From Sphingopyxis sp. BSN-002 (GTDB lineage Bacteria > Pseudomonadota > Alphaproteobacteria > Sphingomonadales > Sphingomonadaceae): DNA of 64,000 nucleotides. Shown piece by piece: positions 24,121-33,769 of this stretch. Under the pieces are notes generated by a model, which did not search any database, was not told where the DNA came from, and was given only the letters and a program-made list of their open reading frames with translations. Within the stretch, counting starts at the first letter, position 1, and the number at the start of each line of letters is the position of its first letter. The translations under genes and the position numbers were made by a program. The stretch covers positions 1,302,001 through 1,366,000 of the forward strand of contig NZ_CP091804.1 of the NCBI RefSeq assembly GCF_022024275.1. Direction: 5' to 3'.

Positions 24121-25566
24121 ATGGCTTCCGACCGCATGCTCCAGTTTGTGGGGCGTGAACAATCCTATCCGGACAAGCGCTCCGCCGAGGAACGCGCGCG
24201 CGATTTCCGCGAGATCGCCGAGCGCTATGCCGCGCCGGACGCCGACGCGCAGGCCGCGCGCTGCTCACAATGCGGTGTGCCCTATTGCTCGGTGCATTGC
24301 CCGCTGCACAACCACATCCCCGACTGGCTGCGCCTGACCGCCGAGGGGCGCCTGCGCGAAGCCTATGAGCTCAGCAACGCAACCTCGACAATGCCCGAGA
24401 TTTGCGGCCGCATCTGTCCGCAGGATCGCCTGTGCGAGGGCAATTGCGTGATCGAATTCTCGGGCCACGGTGCGGTGACGATCGGCAGCGTCGAGAAATA
24501 CATCACCGACACCGCTTGGGCGGAGGGCTGGGTCGAACCGGTCCATGCCGGCAAGCCGACCGGCCAGTCGGTCGGCATCATCGGCGCCGGACCCGCGGGC
24601 CTGACGGCCGCAGAATATCTGCGTGTGCTGGGGCATGAAGTCCATGTCTACGACCGCCATGATCGCGCGGGCGGGCTGCTGACCTATGGCATTCCCGGCT
24701 TCAAGCTGGAGAAGGACGTCGTGATGCGCCGCGTCGCCCGGCTCGAGGAGGGCGGCATCCACTTCCACCTCGGCTTCGAGGTCGGCAAGGACGCGACGCT
24801 CGACCAGCTGCGCCGCAAGCATGATGCGATCCTGATCGCGACCGGGGTTTACAAGGCGCGCGAGATCAATGTTCCGGGCAATGAAGCGGCCGGCGTCGTC
24901 GCCGCACTCGACTATCTCATCGCCTCGAACCGCAAGGGTTTCGGCGACGCCGTCGCCGAATTCGAAGACGGCCGCCTCGATGCCAAGGACAAGCATGTCG
25001 TGGTGATCGGCGGCGGCGATACGGCGATGGACTGCGTCCGCACCGCGGTGCGCCAGGGCGCGAAGTCGGTGAAGTGCCTGTATCGCCGCGACCGCGAGAA
25101 TATGCCGGGCTCGCAGCGCGAGGTCGCCAATGCCGAGGAAGAAGGCGTCGAGTTCGTCTGGCTCTCCGCCCCCCAAAGCTTCACCGCCGACAAGACGGTC
25201 AAGCAGGTCGCCGTCGCGGGGATGCGCCTCGGCGCGCCCGACGCGAGCGGCCGCCGCAGCCCCGAGCCCGACCCGGGCCGCACGTTCGACCTGCCCGCCG
25301 ACATGGTGATCAAGGCGCTCGGCTTCGATCCCGAGGAACTGCCGCACCTGTTCGGCTCGCCCGACCTGTCGGTCACGCGCTGGGGCACGCTGCGCGTCGA
25401 TCACCAGACGATGATGACCAGCCTGCCCGGCGTTTTCGCCGCCGGCGACATCGTCCGCGGCGCCAGCCTGGTGGTCTGGGGAATCCGCGATGGCCGCGAC
25501 GCGAGCGATCAGATGGCAAAGTGGCTGAAGGCCAAGGCGGCGGGCAGCGAAAGGAAGGCGGCATGA
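24121..25566 (+). CDS. gltD: Glutamate synthase small subunit
   Basis: This 481 aa subunit of NADPH-glutamate synthase passes electrons from NADPH through FAD and iron-sulfur clusters to the large subunit for ammonium assimilation. N-terminal cysteines for [4Fe-4S] clusters are in CSQCGVPYCSVHCPLHN and ICGRICPQDRLCEGNC. FAD binds GAGPAGLTAAEYLR (about 158) and NADPH binds GGGDTAMDC (about 300). A third motif, GVFAAGDIVRGASLVV, completes the FAD site. ATG 24121 follows AAGGGGA. It is the first gene of an unusual order, gltD then two exported-protein genes then gltB. Confidence 0.95.
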   Translation: MASDRMLQFVGREQSYPDKRSAEERARDFREIAERYAAPDADAQAARCSQCGVPYCSVHCPLHNHIPDWLRLTAEGRLREAYELSNATSTMPEICGRICPQDRLCEGNCVIEFSGHGAVTIGSVEKYITDTAWAEGWVEPVHAGKPTGQSVGIIGAGPAGLTAAEYLRVLGHEVHVYDRHDRAGGLLTYGIPGFKLEKDVVMRRVARLEEGGIHFHLGFEVGKDATLDQLRRKHDAILIATGVYKAREINVPGNEAAGVVAALDYLIASNRKGFGDAVAEFEDGRLDAKDKHVVVIGGGDTAMDCVRTAVRQGAKSVKCLYRRDRENMPGSQREVANAEEEGVEFVWLSAPQSFTADKTVKQVAVAGMRLGAPDASGRRSPEPDPGRTFDLPADMVIKALGFDPEELPHLFGSPDLSVTRWGTLRVDHQTMMTSLPGVFAAGDIVRGASLVVWGIRDGRDASDQMAKWLKAKAAGSERKAA

Positions 25567-26354
25567 GAGCTGTCCTCGTCGCCCTCGCCGGCGCCATGCT
25601 GACCTCCGCTCCGGCGGCTGCGAACGACCCCGCGCCAAAGGCTCCGCCGCCGGTCTATGTTCCGCCTGCCCCGCCCCGGGCGCCCGCCGTGCCGGTGCGG
25701 ACCGAAGCAGGTCTTGCATTGGCACAGCGGCTGACGGTCCTGGTCCTGCCGCCCGACATGATGTTCGAACAGAATCTCGCGACGATTCCGGTTGTGCTCG
25801 ATGCCGAAGCAAAGAAGAATCCCGACCTCGAAGCGCTGCTGCAGCAGCATCCCGGACTGCGCACCAAGCTTGTGGAAACCGGCCAGCGCGAACTGACCCG
25901 CATCCTGACGGCGGGGCTGCCCGCCATGCAGGCAGCCATGGCCGAGCATTATGTGCGCAATCTCGACGAGGCGACGCTGCGGACGACGGTCGAATTCTAC
26001 GAGAGCGAGCTGGGCCGAAAGCTCATCCGGGTCGAATATCAGAGCATCGATCCTGCAGTCCTCTCCGACAAGGGCCTTGCGGACGGCGAAACCTTCACCC
26101 GATCGGACGTCGACCAGCTTTACGTCGGCGTGGGGGGCCGCATGATCAAGGCGCTCACGCCGCAAGAGCGGGTGAAGGTGACGGCATTCACCCTCAGCCC
26201 CGCCGGACAGAAGCTGTTCCGCCTGACGAACCGGACAAAGGATTTGTCCGTGAAACTGCTCAACGACCTGATCGGCCCCCATCGCGCCGAGATCGAAGCA
26301 GCCTATGCGGAAGCGGTCCCCGAATATTTCTCGTCCACCGCCGCCGCCAACTGA
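25563..26354 (+). CDS. Exported DUF2059-like protein
   Basis: This 263 aa protein begins with a signal peptide (MRAVLVALAGAMLTSAPAAA) and a Pro-rich linker. A helical domain similar to DUF2059 follows, with RNLDEATLRTTVEFYESELGRKL and the closing FTLSPAGQKLF. It would lie in the periplasm. Function is unknown. Its ATG overlaps the gltD stop (ATGA), so it is translationally coupled to glutamate synthase. It is probably a paralogue of the next gene. Confidence 0.8.
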   Translation: MRAVLVALAGAMLTSAPAAANDPAPKAPPPVYVPPAPPRAPAVPVRTEAGLALAQRLTVLVLPPDMMFEQNLATIPVVLDAEAKKNPDLEALLQQHPGLRTKLVETGQRELTRILTAGLPAMQAAMAEHYVRNLDEATLRTTVEFYESELGRKLIRVEYQSIDPAVLSDKGLADGETFTRSDVDQLYVGVGGRMIKALTPQERVKVTAFTLSPAGQKLFRLTNRTKDLSVKLLNDLIGPHRAEIEAAYAEAVPEYFSSTAAAN

Positions 26355-26455
26355 CAGGCGCAAGGTCTTTTTCGATGCGCAACGCCGAAATGGTTGAAAC
26401 CGGGTCCGAAAAACGAAATGAAACCGGAATGACCAATCGGGGAAGGAATATCATC

Positions 26456-27613
26456 ATGTCGAACTGGAAATCCATTCTGCTGGCCGGCGCCGTTGCGATC
26501 GTGCCTGCGCACGCCTTCGCCGCGCCGAAAAAGGAAGCGCCCCTCGCGGTAGTCGTCGCGCCCGCCGAGGAACAGAGCGATCAGTCCGAAGCCAGCAGCG
26601 AAGCCGCGATGGCCGACGCCAAGGCAAAGATGCAGAAGGAAATCGACGAGGCGATCAAGCTGATCGAGAAGATTTTCGGCGTCGACAAATTGCCCGCCGT
26701 CCCGCCGGCGCAGCTCGCGCTGGCGCAGCAGACGACGACCGCGCTCGTCCCGCCGGGCAGCCTCGCGAAGATGATCGACAATATGTACGGCAAATTCTTC
26801 AAGGGCCTGATGGGCGAACTCGGCGGCATGTCCGACCTCATGCTCTCGATCAAGACCGGTGTCGAAAGCGAAAAGATCGAAGCACTGGACGAAAAGAGCA
26901 AGGCGGCGATCGCCGACATGTTCGATCCGCAGCGCGCCCAGCGCGAGGAGCAGATGACGAATGTCATCAAGCCGCTGATCACCGAGGCGCTGGGCGATCT
27001 GGAAGGCCCGATGCGCAACGGCATGGCCTATGCCTATGCCCGCAAGTTCAGCGCGCAGCAGCTCGGCGAAATGAACGCCTTCTTCGCAACCCCGACGGGC
27101 AAGGCCTATGCCGACGAGTGGATGGCGCTGCAGGCGGATCCCGAGGTGATGCTGGCGATGGTCAAGGCGGTGCCGCCGCTGATCAACAAGTTCATGGACC
27201 GCGGCCCCGAAATCGAGGGCAAGATGAAGGATCTGCCCAAGGAACGGCAGCTTTCGGACTTCACCGACGCAGAGCTCGCAAAACTCGCGAAGCTGATGAA
27301 GGTCGATGTGAAAGTGCTGAAAGAACAGCGCGACCAGTGGAATTCGGTGGACGATGTCACCGAAGCCGTCGAGGCCGCGGACGACAGTGGCTATGGCGAC
27401 GACGCCAGCGCCGCAGCGACCGACGCCGCCGCGGCAGCGGCTGATGCCGCGAGCGGCGACTGGGATCCGGCCTACGACCGCGAAAACTGGTCGGAAGCCG
27501 ACCGTACCCGCGTCGAGGAACTCGAAGCGACGGCAAGCGAAGCCTCGTCGGCCGCCTATGACGCCGAACAGGCCGCGATCGCCAACGCGCGCAAGAAGTC
27601 TCCAAAGAAATAG
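26456..27613 (+). CDS. Exported DUF2059-like protein with Ala/Asp-rich tail
   Basis: This 385 aa protein has a signal peptide ending AHAFAA, two helical segments, and a DUF2059-like motif (YARKFSAQQLGEMNAFFATP, about 185-204). The C-terminal 70 residues are rich in Ala, Asp and Glu and may form a coiled coil. ATG 26456 with GGGGAAGG upstream gives the clean signal. It lies between gltD and gltB, and its stop is 30 bases before gltB. The biological role is unknown. Confidence 0.8.
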   Translation: MSNWKSILLAGAVAIVPAHAFAAPKKEAPLAVVVAPAEEQSDQSEASSEAAMADAKAKMQKEIDEAIKLIEKIFGVDKLPAVPPAQLALAQQTTTALVPPGSLAKMIDNMYGKFFKGLMGELGGMSDLMLSIKTGVESEKIEALDEKSKAAIADMFDPQRAQREEQMTNVIKPLITEALGDLEGPMRNGMAYAYARKFSAQQLGEMNAFFATPTGKAYADEWMALQADPEVMLAMVKAVPPLINKFMDRGPEIEGKMKDLPKERQLSDFTDAELAKLAKLMKVDVKVLKEQRDQWNSVDDVTEAVEAADDSGYGDDASAAATDAAAAAADAASGDWDPAYDRENWSEADRTRVEELEATASEASSAAYDAEQAAIANARKKSPKK

Positions 27614-27642
27614 AAACGGCTGCGGCCGGCAGGAAAACCGAC

Positions 27643-30600
27643 ATGACCCATTACCCCACCCCCGATCACGCGCGGCTCGAAGCCGAAGGCATGTATCGCC
27701 CCGACCTTGAATCCGATGCCTGCGGCGTCGGCATGGTCGCGGCGACGGACGGCAAGCCGTCGCGCCGCGTCGTCGAGGCGGCGATCGAAGCCTTGCGGGC
27801 CGTGTGGCACCGCGGCGCGGTCGACGCCGACGGCAAGACCGGGGATGGGGCCGGGATCCATGTCGACCTGCCGGTCCGCTTCTTTGACGATGCCATCGCC
27901 GCGTCGGGCCACAAGGTACGCCCGAACCGCCTAGCCGTCGGCATGGTCTTCCTGCCGCGCACCGACCTCGACGCGCAGGAACATTGCCGCACGATCGTCG
28001 AGTCCGAGATCATCGACGCGGGTTTTACCATCTATGGCTGGCGCCAGGTTCCCGTCGACGTTTCGGTGATCGGCGACAAGGCGCAGCGCACGCGCCCCGA
28101 GATCGAGCAGATCATGATCGCCGGACCGCTCCCCGACGAACAGTCGCTCGCCGAGTTCGAAAAACAGCTCTATCTGACGCGCCGCCGTATCGAGAAGAAG
28201 GTGATCGCGGCGCAGATCGCCGATTTCTATGTCTGCAGCCTCTCGGCGCGCTCGATCATCTACAAGGGCCTGTTCCTCGCTGAGAGCCTTGCGGACTTCT
28301 TCCCCGACCTCACGAACAAGCTGTTCGAAAGCCGGGTCGCGATCTTCCACCAGCGCTATTCGACCAACACCTTCCCGCAATGGTGGCTGGCGCAGCCGTT
28401 CCGCACCCTCGCCCACAATGGCGAGATCAATACGATCCGCGGCAACAAGAACTGGATGAAGAGCCACGAGATCAAGATGGCGAGCCTCGCCTTCGGCGAG
28501 CATTCGGAAGACATCAAACCCGTGATCCCGGCGGGCGCGTCGGACACCGCTGCGCTCGACGCGGTGTTCGAGACGCTCTGCCGCGCCGGCCGCGACGCGC
28601 CGACCGCGAAGCTGATTCTCGTCCCCGAAGCCTGGGGCGAAGACGCCGAAATGCCCGACAATCACCGGGCGATGTATAATTATCTCGCCAGCGTCATGGA
28701 GCCGTGGGACGGACCCGCCGCGCTCGCGATGACCGACGGCCGCTGGGCGGTCGCGGGGATGGACCGCAACGCGCTCCGCCCGCTGCGCTACACGCTGACC
28801 GCTGACAATCTCCTCGTTGTCGGCTCCGAAAGCGGGATGGTGTTGCTGCCCGAGGCGAGCATCCGCAAGAAGGGCCGTCTCGGCCCCGGCCAGATGATCG
28901 CGGTCGATCTCGACGACGGCACGCTCTACGAAGATCGCGCGATCAAGGACAAGATCGCGGGCGGCGCCGACTATGCGTCGCGTGTGAAGGGCTTCCGCAC
29001 GATGGCCGACCTGCCGAAGGGCGGCAAGGCGACGCTGCCGACCTTCGACCGCGCCGAACTGCTCCGTCGTCAGGTCGCCGCCGGTCTCACCATGGAAGAC
29101 ATGGAGCTGATCCTCGCCCCGATGGTCGAGGATGCGAAGGAAGCGATCGGCTCGATGGGCGACGACACGCCGCTCGCGGTCATTTCTGACAAGCCGCGCC
29201 ACGTCGCGCAATTCTTCCGCCAGAATTTCAGCCAGGTCACCAATCCGCCGATCGACAGCTTGCGCGAACGGCATGTGATGAGCCTGAAGACGCGCTTCTC
29301 GAACCTCGCCAACATCCTCGACGAAAAGGGACAGAGCGCGCACGTCCTCGTGATCGATTCCCCCGTCCTCGTCGGCGAAGACTGGGATCGGCTGCGCGCC
29401 TATTTCGGCGACGCGGTCGCCGACATCGACTGCACCTTCAAGGCCGGCGGCAATGCCGCCACCTTGCGCGAAGCCATCGCGCGCGTCCGCAAGGAAGCCG
29501 AGGATGCAGTCCGCGCGGGACGCAGCGAATTGTTCCTCTCCGACCAGGCGATCGGTGAAGGCCGCGTCGGCATGGCGATGGTGCTCGCCGCCGCCGCCGT
29601 GCACACGCACCTCGTCCGCAAGGGCCTCCGCAGCTACGCCTCGATCAATGTCCGGTCGGCCGAAGTGCTCGACACGCACGCGTTCGCCGTGCTGATCGGC
29701 GTCGGCGCGACGACGGTCCACGCCTACCTCGCCGAAGCTGCGATCGCCGATCGCTGGACGCGCGGGCTGTTCGGCGGCGAACTGTCGCTGGGCGACTGCC
29801 AGCTGCGCTTCCGCAAGGCCATCGACGACGGCCTGCTCAAGATCATGGCGAAGATGGGGATCGCGGTGATCTCCAGCTATCGCGGCGGCTACAACTTCGA
29901 AGCGGTCGGTTTGAGCCGCGCGCTCGTCAACGACCTCTTTCCCGGCATGCCGGCTAAGATTTCGGGCGAGGGCTATCAGTCGCTCTTCATCAACGCGACC
30001 GAGAAGCATGAGGCCGCGTTCGACGCACGCGTCACCACCCTCCCCATCGGTGGCTTCTATCGCCAGCGCGCAGGCGGCGAGACGCACGCCTATTCGGCGC
30101 AGCTCATGCACCTGCTCCAGACCGCGGTCGCGACCGACAGCTATTCGACCTATCTGCAGTTCGCGCGCGGCGTCGCCGACCTGCCGCCGGTCTATCTGCG
30201 CGACCTGATGGAGTTCAACTATCCCCCGCAGGGCGTCGCCCTCGACAGCGTCGAGGCGATCACCGAGATCCGCAAGCGCTTCGTCACCCCCGGCATGTCG
30301 CTCGGCGCGCTGTCGCCCGAAGCGCACGAAACGCTCGCGATCGCGATGAACCGCATCGGCGCCAAGGCGGTCTCCGGCGAAGGCGGCGAAGCGAGCGAGC
30401 GCTACCAGCCCTATGCAAACGGCGACAACGCCAACAGCAACATCAAGCAGATCGCGAGCGGCCGCTTCGGCGTCACCGCCGAATATCTCGGCGCGTGCGA
30501 CGAGATCGAGATCAAGGTCGCGCAGGGCGCCAAGCCCGGCGAGGGCGGCCAGCTTCCCGGCTTCAAGGTCACCGAGTTCATCGCGCGGCTGCGTCACTCG

Positions 30601-32172
30601 ACGCCGGGCGTGATGCTGATCTCGCCGCCGCCGCACCACGATATCTATTCGATCGAGGATCTGGCGCAGCTCATCTACGACCTGAAGCAGATCAACCCGA
30701 AAGCGCGCGTCTGCGTGAAGCTCGTCAGCTCGGCGGGCATCGGCACGGTCGCTGCGGGCGTCGCCAAGGCGCATGCCGACGTCATCCTCGTCGCGGGCAA
30801 TACCGGCGGGACCGGCGCCAGCCCGCAGACCAGCGTCAAATATGCCGGCACGCCGTGGGAAATGGGCCTCAGCGAAGTCAATCAGGTCCTCACCCTCAAT
30901 GGTCTTCGCCACCGTATCCGCCTGCGCACCGACGGCGGGCTCAAGACCGGGCGCGACATCGTGATCGCGGCGATACTCGGCGCCGAGGAATATGGCATCG
31001 GGACTTTGAGCCTCGTCGCCATGGGCTGCATCATGGTGCGCCAGTGCCACAGCAACACCTGTCCCGTCGGCGTCTGCACGCAGGACGAGAAACTGCGCCA
31101 GAAGTTCACCGGCAGCCCCGAGAAGGTCATCAACCTGATGACCTTCATCGCCGAGGAAGTGCGCGAAATCCTCGCCAAGCTCGGCTGCCGCAGCCTCGAC
31201 GAGGTGATCGGCCGCACCGAACTGCTGCGTCAGGTCAGCCGCGGCGCCGAACATCTCGACGACCTCGACCTCAACCCGATCCTCGCCAAGGTCGACGCCC
31301 CCGACGACCAGCGCCGGTCGCAGGGGCCGAATTTCCGCAATCCGGTGCCCGACAGCCTCGACGCGCAAATCCTGAGCGACGCAAAGCCGCTGTTCGAGCG
31401 CGGCGAGCGGATGCAGCTGACCTACAATGTCCGCAACACGCACCGTGCCGTTGGCACACGCCTTTCGGCCGAGGTCACCGCGCGCTTCGGGATGAACGGG
31501 CTCGCCGACGACCATGTGCAGGTGCGCCTGCGCGGTACCGCCGGCCAGTCGCTTGGCGCCTTCCTGTGCAGCGGCGTCACGCTCGAGGTGTTCGGCGACG
31601 CCAACGACTATGTCGGCAAGGGCCTGTCGGGCGGCCGCATCGTCGTGCGCCCGACCGTGTCGAGCCCACTGGTCAGCCAGCACAACAGCATCGTCGGCAA
31701 CACCGTCCTCTATGGCGCGACCGCGGGCACCTTGCTCGCAGCGGGTCAGGCGGGCGAGCGCTTCGCGGTCCGCAACTCGGGCGCGAAGGTGGTCGTCGAG
31801 GGCTGCGGCGCCAACGGCTGCGAATATATGACCGGCGGCACCGCGGTGATCCTCGGGCCCGTCGGCTCGAACTTCGGCGCCGGGATGACCGGCGGCATGG
31901 CGTTCATTCTCGACACCGACGGCAGCTTCGAACGCCGCGCCAACGGCGAATCGATCGTCTGGCAGCGGATCGCGAGCAGCCATTGGGAAAGCGTCCTCAA
32001 GGATCTGGTCGAAGACCATGCACGCGCCACCGGCAGCAAATGGTCGGCCGAGATCCTCGCCGACTGGGACCGCTGGCGGGATCAGTTCTGGCAGGTCTGC
32101 CCGAAGGAAATGATCAGCCGCCTGACGCACTCGCTGAGCGAGGAAGAGGCCGAGGTGGTCGCTGCCGAATAG
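27643..32172 (+). CDS. gltB: Glutamate synthase large subunit
   Basis: This 1509 aa enzyme transfers the amide group of glutamine to 2-oxoglutarate, giving two glutamates. The N-terminal glutaminase domain begins at Cys27 (SDACGVG) after a short propeptide, and FHQRYSTNTFPQW is its glutamine-site signature. A central domain and the FMN-binding synthase domain (about 820-1190) follow, with the [3Fe-4S] cysteines in CHSNTCPVGVC. The C-terminal GXGXG beta-helix domain is visible as repeated G-containing turns (GKGLSGGRI, CGANGCEYMTGG). Length is normal. It is last in the gltD-DUF2059-DUF2059-gltB group. Confidence 0.96.
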   Translation: MTHYPTPDHARLEAEGMYRPDLESDACGVGMVAATDGKPSRRVVEAAIEALRAVWHRGAVDADGKTGDGAGIHVDLPVRFFDDAIAASGHKVRPNRLAVGMVFLPRTDLDAQEHCRTIVESEIIDAGFTIYGWRQVPVDVSVIGDKAQRTRPEIEQIMIAGPLPDEQSLAEFEKQLYLTRRRIEKKVIAAQIADFYVCSLSARSIIYKGLFLAESLADFFPDLTNKLFESRVAIFHQRYSTNTFPQWWLAQPFRTLAHNGEINTIRGNKNWMKSHEIKMASLAFGEHSEDIKPVIPAGASDTAALDAVFETLCRAGRDAPTAKLILVPEAWGEDAEMPDNHRAMYNYLASVMEPWDGPAALAMTDGRWAVAGMDRNALRPLRYTLTADNLLVVGSESGMVLLPEASIRKKGRLGPGQMIAVDLDDGTLYEDRAIKDKIAGGADYASRVKGFRTMADLPKGGKATLPTFDRAELLRRQVAAGLTMEDMELILAPMVEDAKEAIGSMGDDTPLAVISDKPRHVAQFFRQNFSQVTNPPIDSLRERHVMSLKTRFSNLANILDEKGQSAHVLVIDSPVLVGEDWDRLRAYFGDAVADIDCTFKAGGNAATLREAIARVRKEAEDAVRAGRSELFLSDQAIGEGRVGMAMVLAAAAVHTHLVRKGLRSYASINVRSAEVLDTHAFAVLIGVGATTVHAYLAEAAIADRWTRGLFGGELSLGDCQLRFRKAIDDGLLKIMAKMGIAVISSYRGGYNFEAVGLSRALVNDLFPGMPAKISGEGYQSLFINATEKHEAAFDARVTTLPIGGFYRQRAGGETHAYSAQLMHLLQTAVATDSYSTYLQFARGVADLPPVYLRDLMEFNYPPQGVALDSVEAITEIRKRFVTPGMSLGALSPEAHETLAIAMNRIGAKAVSGEGGEASERYQPYANGDNANSNIKQIASGRFGVTAEYLGACDEIEIKVAQGAKPGEGGQLPGFKVTEFIARLRHSTPGVMLISPPPHHDIYSIEDLAQLIYDLKQINPKARVCVKLVSSAGIGTVAAGVAKAHADVILVAGNTGGTGASPQTSVKYAGTPWEMGLSEVNQVLTLNGLRHRIRLRTDGGLKTGRDIVIAAILGAEEYGIGTLSLVAMGCIMVRQCHSNTCPVGVCTQDEKLRQKFTGSPEKVINLMTFIAEEVREILAKLGCRSLDEVIGRTELLRQVSRGAEHLDDLDLNPILAKVDAPDDQRRSQGPNFRNPVPDSLDAQILSDAKPLFERGERMQLTYNVRNTHRAVGTRLSAEVTARFGMNGLADDHVQVRLRGTAGQSLGAFLCSGVTLEVFGDANDYVGKGLSGGRIVVRPTVSSPLVSQHNSIVGNTVLYGATAGTLLAAGQAGERFAVRNSGAKVVVEGCGANGCEYMTGGTAVILGPVGSNFGAGMTGGMAFILDTDGSFERRANGESIVWQRIASSHWESVLKDLVEDHARATGSKWSAEILADWDRWRDQFWQVCPKEMISRLTHSLSEEEAEVVAAE

Positions 32173-32179
32173 CTCGTCG

Positions 32180-32243
32180 TGCGGCAGGCGCGTCCTGCCG
32201 CAAGGCCGGGCGGTGTTCAGGGCAGCGAAAGCGTCGCTGCCCT
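32180..32243 (+). terminator. Two tandem hairpins after gltB
   Basis: TGCGGCAGG/CCTGCCGCA (32180-32202) and AGGGCAGCG/CGCTGCCCT (32219-32243) are perfect nine-pair stems, 17 bases apart. Neither has a T-tract, so they may stabilise the mRNA 3' end or form a weak terminator before the next gene. Confidence 0.5.
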
Positions 32244-32284
32244 ATGCGCGCGGTTTCGATTTCGCTTTCCGAAAGGAAGACGCC

Positions 32285-32707
32285 ATGCGCCTGACCATCG
32301 CTTTTCTGCCCCTGCTCGCCCTTGCGATGCCGCTTCCCGCGGCCGCTGCCGATACGCGCGGCGCCGTCGCAGCGCTTAACGATCCCGCCATGCAGGACCG
32401 GATGGCCGACACCGTGACCGCGCTTGTCAGCGCCATGATGCAGATGAAGGTCGGCCCCCTCGCCGAGGCAGTCGCGCAAATCGACCCCGACTCCGACGCC
32501 GCCTACATCCCGCACGACGCCACCGTCGGCGACATCGCCGGCCGCGACCGGCATGATGCCGAGCGCATGGGCGCCGACGTCCGCGCGAGCGCCCGCATGG
32601 CGGGTCAGGCTGCCTCGGCGCTTCAGGCTTACGCCCCGGTGCTCAAGGACATGGCGCGCGACCTCGCCGCGCAATGGGAGCGTGAGCGCGACGCTGCGCG
32701 CCGCTAG
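32285..32707 (+). CDS. Small exported protein of unknown function
   Basis: This 140 aa protein has a signal peptide (MRLTIAFLPLLALAMPLPAAAA) and a mature part that is wholly helical and rich in Ala, Met and Asp. No family was recognised. GAAAGGAAG lies upstream of ATG 32285. It follows gltB after tandem hairpins and may have its own promoter. Confidence 0.72.
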   Translation: MRLTIAFLPLLALAMPLPAAAADTRGAVAALNDPAMQDRMADTVTALVSAMMQMKVGPLAEAVAQIDPDSDAAYIPHDATVGDIAGRDRHDAERMGADVRASARMAGQAASALQAYAPVLKDMARDLAAQWERERDAARR

Positions 32708-32775
32708 GCACTTAGTCCACAGCCATGCGCCTATAGGCGTTGCACGCGGCGCCTGCCTGCCGCTATGCGGTTACC

Positions 32776-33447
32776 ATGTGGCAGCTTTACCAATTCCCGC
32801 TTTGTCCCTTTTCGCGCAAGATCCGGCTTCTGCTGGGGGAAAAGGGCATCGGCTATGAATTGGTACGCGAATCGCCGTGGGAGCGCCGCGACGAATTCAT
32901 CGACCTGAACCCCGCGGGCCGCACCCCGGTGATGGTCGACCAGGGACGCGGACAGGTGCTGATCGACAGCAGCGCGATCGCCGAATATTTCGAGGAGACC
33001 GTCGAAGGCAAGGCGATGATCAACGGCACCGCGGCGAACCGCGCCGAGATTCGCCGCCTGACCGCCTGGTTCGACCATGATTTCTATTTCGAGGTCACCG
33101 GGCCCTTGCTCTTCGAGCGGATGCAGAAACGCATTGTTCACCGCCAGCCGCCCGACGGCGGCGCGTTGCGCGAGGCGATGAAGGCGGCCAACCAGCATCT
33201 CGACTATATCGACTATCTGATCGACCACCGCACCTGGCTTGCCGGCGCGACGATGAGCCTCGCCGACCTCGCCGCCGCCGCGCACATCTCGGTCGCCGAC
33301 TATCTCGGCGGCATCGACTGGACCGGACACGAACAGACCAAGGGCTGGTATTCGGGCCTGAAGTCGCGGCCGAGCTTTCGCCCGCTGCTGGCCGAGCGAA
33401 TGGAAATCGTGACGCCGCCGAAATATTATGAGGATGTGGATTTCTAG
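32776..33447 (+). CDS. Glutathione S-transferase family protein
   Basis: This 223 aa protein has the thioredoxin-fold N-terminal domain (MWQLYQFPLCPFSRKIRLLL, residues 1-20) with a Pro-Cys-Pro-Phe-Ser active-site region. The cis-Pro motif is NPAGRTPVMVD and the glutathione-contact motif is IDSSAIAEYFEE. The helical C-terminal domain includes WLAGATMSLADLAAAAHISV. It would conjugate glutathione or reduce a dehydroascorbate-like or protein substrate. ATG 32776 starts the first strand directly. Confidence 0.92.
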   Translation: MWQLYQFPLCPFSRKIRLLLGEKGIGYELVRESPWERRDEFIDLNPAGRTPVMVDQGRGQVLIDSSAIAEYFEETVEGKAMINGTAANRAEIRRLTAWFDHDFYFEVTGPLLFERMQKRIVHRQPPDGGALREAMKAANQHLDYIDYLIDHRTWLAGATMSLADLAAAAHISVADYLGGIDWTGHEQTKGWYSGLKSRPSFRPLLAERMEIVTPPKYYEDVDF

Positions 33448-33769
33448 GTCCCACCGGACGCCCCCTTTCCTCCATCCACATCCTCAACGACCGGGTTATG
33501 GCGGGTGCAGTCGGCGCCACCCGACTGGACTGTCAGCAGCCATTGGCACGCCCCCGCACCCAATGACCCTCCGGAGCTATGGCAAATCCGCCGCGTCGTT
33601 CTGCGTACCGGACTGCCACAGCAAAGATTCAAACGGTATTGGCACAAATTAACCGGTCAATCTGCCTAGGCGAAATTAACCATGGGTACTAAACATGGGG
33701 TCCCAGTTTCGACGCAGTAATTGATCCAAAGTGAAGCAAAATTTTCCATTACCTTCAGAGGCCGCGTCA
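33448..33769. other. 322 base gap before the LuxR cassette
   Basis: No convincing gene or RNA is seen. The last 130 bases are A+T-rich for this genome and probably contain the promoter of the LuxR cassette. AAATTAACC occurs twice there (33646-33654, 33673-33681), 27 bases apart, a possible regulator site. Confidence 0.5.

Noticed and set aside
27931..32130. A 1399-codon open frame on the minus strand opposite gltB
   Set aside because: It is exactly antisense to a clear glutamate synthase gene. The peptide is rich in Arg, Asp, Ala and His without domain motifs, as produced by GC-rich antisense frames.
33541..33560. A sigma-54-like TGGCAC element before the LuxR cassette
   Set aside because: The distance between the GG and GC dinucleotides is nine bases rather than ten and the -12 part does not match TTGC.
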